Assembly (NCBI GenBank): GCA_937960715.1
Contig: CALGOO010000141.1
Location: 1-25,411 of the forward strand
Source of the DNA: an uncultured Candidatus Competibacteraceae bacterium
GTDB lineage: Bacteria; Pseudomonadota; Gammaproteobacteria; Competibacterales; Competibacteraceae
DNA length: 25,411 nt
Direction of reading: 5' to 3'
The notes beneath the pieces were generated by a model. The model was not told the origin of the DNA, did not search any database, and saw only the letters and a program-made list of their open reading frames with translations. The position numbers and the translations under genes were made by a program. Below, piece by piece: positions 20,385 to 25,411 of this stretch. Each line of letters begins with the position of its first letter. Position 1 is the first letter of the stretch.

Positions 20385-22019
20385 GTGGAACGCGAAAGTA
20401 TGGAATATGACGTAGTCATCGTCGGTGCTGGCCCATCCGGCCTGGCGGCGGCCATCCGTCTGAAGCAACTGGCGGCGGAGAACGACCAGGAGATGAGTGT
20501 CTGCGTCATCGAGAAAGGCTCCGAGGTCGGCGCGCACATCCTGTCCGGCGCGGTCGTCGAACCGCGCGCCCTGAACGAACTGATCCCGGACTGGAAGGAA
20601 CGGGGCGCGCCGCTGAATACTCCGGCTACGGAAGACCGCTTCCTGTTCCTGACCCGCGAAACTTCCTACAGGCTGCTCACCCCGCCGCAGATGAACAATC
20701 ACGGCAACTACATCATCAGTCTGGGCAACCTGTGCCGCTGGCTGGCGACCCAGGCCGAGGAACTGGGCGTGGAGATTTACCCCGGCTTCGCCGCCGCCGA
20801 GGTGCTCTACAACGACGATGGGGCGGTGGTCGGGGTCGCGACCGGCGACATGGGCATCGACCGGGAAGGCAATCCCACCGATCAGTTCACGCCGGGAATG
20901 GAGCTGCGCGCCCGCTACACGCTGTTCGCCGAGGGTTGCCGCGGCTCGCTGACCAAGACCCTGCTCGACCGGTTCAAGCTGCGCGAGGGCGTGGACCCGC
21001 AAACCTATGGTATCGGCATCAAGGAACTGTGGGAAATCGACCCGGCCAAGCACCAGCCGGGCAAGATCATCCATACCGTCGGCTGGCCGCTGGACGCTGG
21101 CACCTATGGCGGCTCGTTCCTCTACCATCTGGAAAACAACCAGGTCGCGGTGGGATTCGTGGTCGGTCTGGGCTACGAGAACCCGCACCTCTCGCCGTTC
21201 GAGGAATTCCAGCGCTTTAAGACCCATCCCGACCTTCGCCCCACCTTCGAGGGGGGCCGGCGCATCGCCTACGGGGCGCGGGCCATTTCCGCTGGCGGCA
21301 TCCAGTCCATTCCCAAGCTGATCTTCCCCGGTGGCGCGCTGATCGGCGACACCGCCGGTTTCCTCAACATGCCCAAGATCAAGGGCACTCACACCGCGAT
21401 GAAATCGGGGATGGTGGCGGCGGAAGCGGTGTTCGCGGCGGTCGCGGCCGGGCGCGGCGCGGACGAGGTGGCGGAGTATCCCGAGACGCTGCGGCAAAGC
21501 TGGCTGTGGGAGGAGCTTTACCAGGTCCGTAACATCAAGCCGTCGTTCAGTTGGGGGCTTTGGGCGGCCATCGCCTATTCGGCTCTTGATACCTACGTGT
21601 TCCGTGGCAAGGCGCCGTGGACTTTCCACCACAAGCCGGATCACGCCAAGCTCAAGAAGGCCAGTGAATGCCCAAGAATCGACTATCCCAAGCCCGATGG
21701 AGTCGTCAGTTTCGACCGGTTGTCCTCGGTGTTCATCTCCAACACCAATCATGAAGAGGATCAGCCCTGCCACCTGACATTGAAGGACCCGACCGTTCCG
21801 ATCCAGGTCAATCTGGCGCTGTACGACGCGCCGGAGCAGCGGTACTGCCCGGCGGGGGTCTATGAAATCGTCCGGGACAACGATGGGAACAACCCTCGTT
21901 TGCAGATCAACGCCCAAAATTGCGTCCATTGCAAGACCTGCGACATCAAGGACCCGACCCAGAACATCAACTGGGTAACGCCGCAGGGCGGCGGTGGGCC
22001 GAATTATCCCAATATGTGA
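20385..22019 (+). CDS. Electron transfer flavoprotein-ubiquinone oxidoreductase
   Basis: This 544-residue membrane-associated enzyme passes electrons from ETF, reduced by acyl-CoA dehydrogenases, to ubiquinone. The FAD-binding VIVGAGPSGLAAA is at residues 11-23. LSGAVVEPRAL, TYGIGIKELWEI, LIGDTAGFLN and KIKGTHTAMKSGM are family landmarks. The C-terminal 4Fe-4S cluster is intact: C488, C513, C516 and C519, with the same 25-3-3 spacing as the human enzyme. The GTG at 20385 has aaggag seven bases before it; an ATG at 20400 is possible but less well placed. No ETF alpha/beta genes are adjacent. It supports fatty- or amino-acid oxidation together with the crotonase elsewhere in the window. Confidence 0.97.
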   Translation: MERESMEYDVVIVGAGPSGLAAAIRLKQLAAENDQEMSVCVIEKGSEVGAHILSGAVVEPRALNELIPDWKERGAPLNTPATEDRFLFLTRETSYRLLTPPQMNNHGNYIISLGNLCRWLATQAEELGVEIYPGFAAAEVLYNDDGAVVGVATGDMGIDREGNPTDQFTPGMELRARYTLFAEGCRGSLTKTLLDRFKLREGVDPQTYGIGIKELWEIDPAKHQPGKIIHTVGWPLDAGTYGGSFLYHLENNQVAVGFVVGLGYENPHLSPFEEFQRFKTHPDLRPTFEGGRRIAYGARAISAGGIQSIPKLIFPGGALIGDTAGFLNMPKIKGTHTAMKSGMVAAEAVFAAVAAGRGADEVAEYPETLRQSWLWEELYQVRNIKPSFSWGLWAAIAYSALDTYVFRGKAPWTFHHKPDHAKLKKASECPRIDYPKPDGVVSFDRLSSVFISNTNHEEDQPCHLTLKDPTVPIQVNLALYDAPEQRYCPAGVYEIVRDNDGNNPRLQINAQNCVHCKTCDIKDPTQNINWVTPQGGGGPNYPNM

Positions 22020-22032
22020 AATCTCAAACCAA

Positions 22033-22054
22033 GGGGGTGTCGCTCGACGCCCCC
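22033..22054 (+). terminator. GC hairpin after the ETF-QO gene
   Basis: ggggg-t-gtc pairs with gac-g-ccccc around a gctc loop, 13 bases after the stop codon. The stem is strong, with one T-G wobble. No T-tract follows. Confidence 0.5.
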
Positions 22055-22155
22055 TCCGAATTCCGCCCTTTCTCCAGTGTGCCCGCGTCGCCCGACCAGT
22101 CGAGGCCCCGACTGCAGTGGATGTGATCGGGCGACACCACGCCGTCGGAAATGAC

Positions 22156-22272
22156 GAACATGTGGCGCGGGTGTATGGGGAGCGTCGGCGCAATTTTACC
22201 GGGCAGCATTTTTGGGCGCGAGGCTACTTCGTCTCGACCGACGGTCGAGACGAAGCGGTGGTTCGCGATTAC
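22156..22272 (+). mobile_element. Remnant of an IS200/IS605-type TnpA transposase
   Basis: In one frame the segment reads EHVARVYGERRRNFTGQHF then WARGYFVSTDGRDEAVVRDYY. This matches the C-terminal third of single-strand Y1 transposases of the IS200/IS605 type (IARxYGxRRxNFxGxHFWARGYFVSTVGRDE.VIRxYI). The HUH motif and catalytic tyrosine regions expected upstream and downstream are absent, and no start codon is available, so it is non-functional. It runs directly into a der fragment in another frame. Confidence 0.7.
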
Positions 22273-22471
22273 TATCATTCACGGCAACCGGACCGAGCAC
22301 GTGCCCGAGGCGTATCGACGCTATCTGGTCGGGGTCTACCGCAAGCGACTGAATCTGTGGGGTACGCCGATTCAGGTCGAATTTCGCGGCGGCGAGAATC
22401 CCTATCGGCCGGCGGCGGGAGGACGCCCCCGGCCCAAACCGGACGAACGGCGGAAAACCGGTCGATGCTGA
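22268..22471 (+). pseudogene. der: C-terminal fragment of GTPase Der (EngA)
   Basis: The frame reads IIHGNRTEHVPEAYRRYLVG, YRKRLNLWGTPIQVEF and GGENPYR. This matches the end of the KH-like domain of Der, the ribosome-assembly GTPase (in E. coli IHGN....LP.SYKRYL, GSPIRIQF, GENPY). About 65 residues remain, ending in a basic Pro/Arg tail and a TGA at 22469. Both GTPase domains are missing, and an IS200-type remnant lies immediately upstream. It is almost certainly a partial duplicate, with the essential intact der elsewhere. An ATG at 22151 is in frame but would add a meaningless N-terminus. Confidence 0.75.
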
Positions 22472-22582
22472 AAATGCCACGGATCAAGCGTTTTAACCCT
22501 GGTCGGCTGAAAATCGACCACGTTTCGAGTCATGACGGTCAAACCGTGGGTCACAAGGCCGTTGCGGCGATCAAGGGTCGTT

Positions 22583-23650
22583 CTATCCCGTCGTCGAGCT
22601 TGTCGTCGGCCGCGGCCACGCCTTCACAATGGACTGCACCACGGTCGCCAGCGGGATCGCGAAGAACACCCCCCAGAATCCCCACAACCCGCCGAAGACC
22701 AGCACCGCCACGATGATGGCGATGGGATGCAGGTCCACCACCTCCGAAAACAGCAGCGGCACCAACACGTTGCCATCCAGGCCCTGGATGATCAGGTAAA
22801 CCCCCAGCAGCCACAGAAACTCGGAACTCCAGCCCCATTGAAAAAAGGCCACCAGCGCCACCGGCACCGTCACCACCACCGCCCCGATATAGGGCACGAT
22901 GACCGACAGCCCCACCATCAGGGCCAGCAACATGGCGAACTGCAAACCCATGGTGGCGAACGCCACGTACGTCCCCACCCAAACCACCAGGATTTCAAGG
23001 AACTTGCCGCGCACGTAATTACCCATCTGTCGGTCCACCTCGCGCCAGACCTGCTGCGCCAGACTGTGATCGCGCGGCAGGAATCCGCGTAGCCAGTCCA
23101 GGATCAACTCCTTGTCCTTCAGGAAAAAGAACACCAGCAAGGGCACCAGCACCAGGTAGATGGCGATGGTGATAAATCCCATGCCGGCCGCCAGCGACCA
23201 GGACAGCGCCTTCTGGCCCCAGGTGGCGATTTCGGCCTTCAGCGCGTTGATCACTTCGAGAATCTGCCCCTCGGTGACGAATTCCGGGTACAGGACCGGC
23301 AGGCTCAGCAACAAGTTCTGGCCCTTGATCAGCATGTTGGGAAACTGCTGCACCAGTTGGGTCAACTGAAGCGAGGTGACCGGCAACAACCCCAGCAGCA
23401 AAAACAACACGAAGGCGATGAACGATACGAACACCACGACGACGGCCAGCAGTCGCGGCGACCGCGCCCGGTGTTGCAGCGGTTGCACGACGCCTTCCAG
23501 CAGATAAGCGATGACCATGCTCGCCAGCACCGGCGCCAGATCCCGCCCCATGACCAGGATCACGCTGGTAACCAGCGCCAGCACGACGGTCAGAATCACC
23601 GCCTGGGGATCGTTGAACAGCCGTTGAAACCAGTCACTGACAATTTTCAT
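22583..23650 (-). CDS. AI-2E family transporter (PerM/TqsA-like permease)
   Basis: This 355-residue inner-membrane protein of the UPF0118/AI-2E exporter family has an N-terminal pair of helices (~18-80), a helical extracytoplasmic middle region (~90-145), and a C-terminal cluster of five or six helices. Family signatures are visible: PLLVFFFLKD (~170-180), YVRGKFLEILVVWVGTY, GLSVIVPYIGAVV, LIIQGLDGNVLVPLLFS, and GGLWGFWGVFFAIPLATVV near the end. Family members export autoinducer-2 or act as Na+/H+ antiporters, and the substrate here is unknown. The ATG at 23650 has aagg upstream on the minus strand. It stands alone. Confidence 0.92.
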   Translation of the reverse strand: MKIVSDWFQRLFNDPQAVILTVVLALVTSVILVMGRDLAPVLASMVIAYLLEGVVQPLQHRARSPRLLAVVVVFVSFIAFVLFLLLGLLPVTSLQLTQLVQQFPNMLIKGQNLLLSLPVLYPEFVTEGQILEVINALKAEIATWGQKALSWSLAAGMGFITIAIYLVLVPLLVFFFLKDKELILDWLRGFLPRDHSLAQQVWREVDRQMGNYVRGKFLEILVVWVGTYVAFATMGLQFAMLLALMVGLSVIVPYIGAVVVTVPVALVAFFQWGWSSEFLWLLGVYLIIQGLDGNVLVPLLFSEVVDLHPIAIIVAVLVFGGLWGFWGVFFAIPLATVVQSIVKAWPRPTTSSTTG

Positions 23651-24134
23651 GAGGAACCTTGCGTTTGTTCAACCGCGCGCCCGCATGTTAGCAACAAAGC
23701 CTTCCCAATCCCAACCGCGCGCCGCCGCTGCTTGAGCCGGTCGCGGTCCATCGACGCTTGCCACCCATTTTCGGCGCGCGGTGCTCGCAATTGGTGCGTC
23801 GCGCTTCAATGGTGCATACCACGCCGTTCCCAGCGCGGAACGAATTTCGAATTCATCGGCCGATCCCCGGTCTAACAAAACAACGGTTCCGGATCGGGCT
23901 AGCCGCGAACCCGCAACGGTTTGATTTCATGTCCTTTACCAAGCTTCTTATCCAGCCCTGGCCGCCATCGTCCCAAATCCGGATTGGTCCATTAATTGCT
24001 TTAAATCTCTCGAAGACATCCGCCGACCTGTGTACCGGCCGGGATGACCGATGGATTGACGGAAAATTCGCCAGGATTTGCCCTGATCGGTTTGCAGCCG
24101 AAAGTCGCCGCACTTCCGCGACCACCAAGAGGTT
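23651..24134. other. 484-base region without a supported gene
   Basis: This segment separates the AI-2E permease from prkA, two divergent genes. Base composition drops in GC toward 23,980-24,020 (attaattgctttaaat), as expected near a promoter, but no -35/-10 pair or sigma-54 GG-N10-GC element is convincing. Short open frames on both strands (69 residues minus, 126 residues plus) show no family features. It may be the long 5' region of prkA or contain decayed sequence. Confidence 0.5.
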
Positions 24135-24140
24135 ATGACC

Positions 24141-25411
24141 ATGACCATTTTCAAGCGCTATCTGTCGCGCTACGAGGAGAGCCGCGAGGAAAACCTTTCG
24201 CTTCAAGAATACCTGGAGTTGTGCAAGAAAGATCCGCTTGCCTACGCCAGCGGCCCCGAGCGGTTGCTGAAGGCCATCGGCGAACCGGAACTGGTCGATA
24301 CCCGTAACGACCCGCGACTGTCGCGTATCTTTCAAAACAAGGTGCTCAAGATCTATCCCGCTTTCGAGGAGTTTTACGGGATGGAAGACGCCATCGAGCA
24401 GATGGTGTCCTATCTTCGCCACGCCGCTCAGGGACTGGAGGAAAAGAAACAGATTCTTTACCTGCTGGGTCCAGTGGGAGGAGGCAAGTCGTCCCTGGCC
24501 GAACGGCTCAAGCAATTGATGGAGAGAGTACCGTTCTACGCCATCGAGGGTTCGCCGGTGTTCGAGTCGCCCCTGGGACTGTTCAACCCCGACGAGGACG
24601 GCCCGATCCTGGAAGATGATTTCGGCATCCCGCGCCGCTATCTGCGTCATATCATGTCGCCCTGGGCCGCCAAGCGGCTGCGCGAATTCAACGGCGATAT
24701 CACCAAGTTCCGAGTGGTCAAGCTGCGACCGTCGATCCTGCATCAGATCGCGGTGGCCAAGACCGAGCCGGGCGACGAGAACAATCAGGACATTTCCTCG
24801 CTGGTCGGCAAGGTCGACATTCGCCAGTTGGAGCATTTCGCCCAGAACGACCCGGACGCCTACAGCTTCTCCGGCGCCTTATGCCGCGCCAATCGCGGCC
24901 TGATGGAATTCGTCGAGATGTTCAAGGCGCCGATCAAGGTGCTGCATCCGCTGCTGACCGCCACCCAGGAGGGCAACTACAACAGCACCGAGGGACTGTC
25001 GGCGATTCCGTTCGAGGGGATCATCCTGGCCCACTCGAACGAATCGGAATGGCAGTCGTTCAAGAACAACAAGAACAACGAGGCGTTCCTGGATCGGGTT
25101 TACATCGTCAAGGTGCCCTACTGCCTGCGGGTGTCGGACGAGGTGAAGATTTATCAGAAGCTGTTGACCCACAGCTCGTTGTCCACCGCGCCCTGCGCCC
25201 CCGGCACATTGGAGATGCTGGCCCGGTTCTCGGTGCTGACCCGGCTCAAGGAGCCGGAAAACTCCAATATCTTCTCCAAGATGCGGGTCTACGACGGCGA
25301 GAATCTGAAGGATACCGATCCCAAGGCCAAGTCGATCCAGGAATACCGCGACTACGCCGGAGTGGACGAGGGCATGACCGGCATTTCCACCCGGTTCGCC
25401 TTCAAGATTCT
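24141..25411 (+). CDS. prkA: Serine protein kinase PrkA (YeaG), 3' end beyond window
   Basis: About 423 residues of a ~640-residue protein are visible. The N-terminus (MTIFKRYLSRYEESREE) and LSLQEYLELCKKD fit PrkA/YeaG. An AAA-like domain has EEFYGMEDAIEQMVSYLRHAAQGLEEKKQ-type signatures and Walker A GPVGGGKS (110-117, K116). PIKVLHPLLTATQEGNYN, GIILAHSNESEW and FLDRVYIVKVPYCLRV follow. The C-terminal kinase domain is cut off. Family members respond to starvation and stress and are usually followed by yeaH and spoVR/ycgB. There are two in-frame ATGs (24135 and 24141); aagagg at 24127-24132 gives correct spacing only to the second. Confidence 0.96.
   Translation, partial: MTIFKRYLSRYEESREENLSLQEYLELCKKDPLAYASGPERLLKAIGEPELVDTRNDPRLSRIFQNKVLKIYPAFEEFYGMEDAIEQMVSYLRHAAQGLEEKKQILYLLGPVGGGKSSLAERLKQLMERVPFYAIEGSPVFESPLGLFNPDEDGPILEDDFGIPRRYLRHIMSPWAAKRLREFNGDITKFRVVKLRPSILHQIAVAKTEPGDENNQDISSLVGKVDIRQLEHFAQNDPDAYSFSGALCRANRGLMEFVEMFKAPIKVLHPLLTATQEGNYNSTEGLSAIPFEGIILAHSNESEWQSFKNNKNNEAFLDRVYIVKVPYCLRVSDEVKIYQKLLTHSSLSTAPCAPGTLEMLARFSVLTRLKEPENSNIFSKMRVYDGENLKDTDPKAKSIQEYRDYAGVDEGMTGISTRFAFKI

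Noticed and set aside
22024..22278. Minus-strand SPDHIHC phrase suggesting a transposase HUH motif
   Set aside because: It is on the opposite strand to the TnpA remnant and lacks any flanking similarity, so it is probably a coincidence.
23669..23878. 69-codon minus-strand frame upstream of the AI-2E permease
   Set aside because: No motif or ribosome-binding site that I could support. It may be chance; left as an unexplained region.

Overview
The window is a high-GC, gene-dense stretch of a Gammaproteobacterium-like chromosome. This rests on the gene families (PtsP with an N-terminal GAF domain, FieF-type cation exporter, ApaG, YeaG/PrkA kinase, ETF-ubiquinone oxidoreductase, an IPTL-CTERM surface protein) and on the close match of a Der fragment to the gammaproteobacterial Der C-terminus. 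A sludge or Chromatiales/Competibacter-like lineage would fit, but that is a guess. There is no phage, plasmid or CRISPR signature. Most of the sequence is housekeeping and stress functions with a few accessory insertions.

Layout. 1-1.8 kb: a secreted DUF1566 / Ig-repeat surface protein whose IPTL-CTERM anchor lies in another reading frame, followed by a ~120-bp palindromic REP/MITE-like element. 1.8-3.4 kb (minus): transaldolase then apaG. 3.6-10.2 kb (plus): a run starting with the copper exporter CopA, then a 26-aa membrane peptide, a small membrane protein, a membrane GAF histidine kinase, a soluble PAS histidine kinase and a FixJ-like regulator, tightly spaced. 10.2-11.0 kb (minus): a crotonase-fold enoyl-CoA isomerase/hydratase. 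11.1-12.9 kb (plus): nicotinate phosphoribosyltransferase and a small membrane protein. 13.0-15.3 kb (minus): PtsP, enzyme I of the nitrogen PTS, divergent from fieF (15.6-16.5 kb). 16.5-17.5 kb (minus): a secreted Cys-rich protein with tRNA-Ser(UGA) downstream. 17.7-20.2 kb (plus): two overlapping glycosyltransferase genes. 20.4-22.0 kb: ETF-QO. 22.15-22.47 kb: debris in which an IS200/IS605-type TnpA remnant runs into the C-terminus of a broken der copy. 22.6-23.65 kb (minus): AI-2E-family permease. 24.14 kb to the edge: PrkA, cut by the window end.

How parts fit. CopA and FieF export metals. The crotonase and ETF-QO both belong to acyl-CoA oxidation, although they are 10 kb apart. The two histidine kinases and the regulator form a FixLJ/TodST-like module whose signal is not evident, and its position behind copA is the most intriguing gene order here. 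The two glycosyltransferases share a C-terminal Ser-x-Ser/Thr-Trp-Arg tail motif after helical, charged segments, suggesting a shared tether or partner. I do not see an unmistakable new defence or biosynthetic system. The best leads are the copA/two-kinase cluster with its orphan anchor peptide, the glycosyltransferase tail, the frameshifted IPTL-CTERM protein with the adjacent palindrome, and the TnpA-Der chimera.
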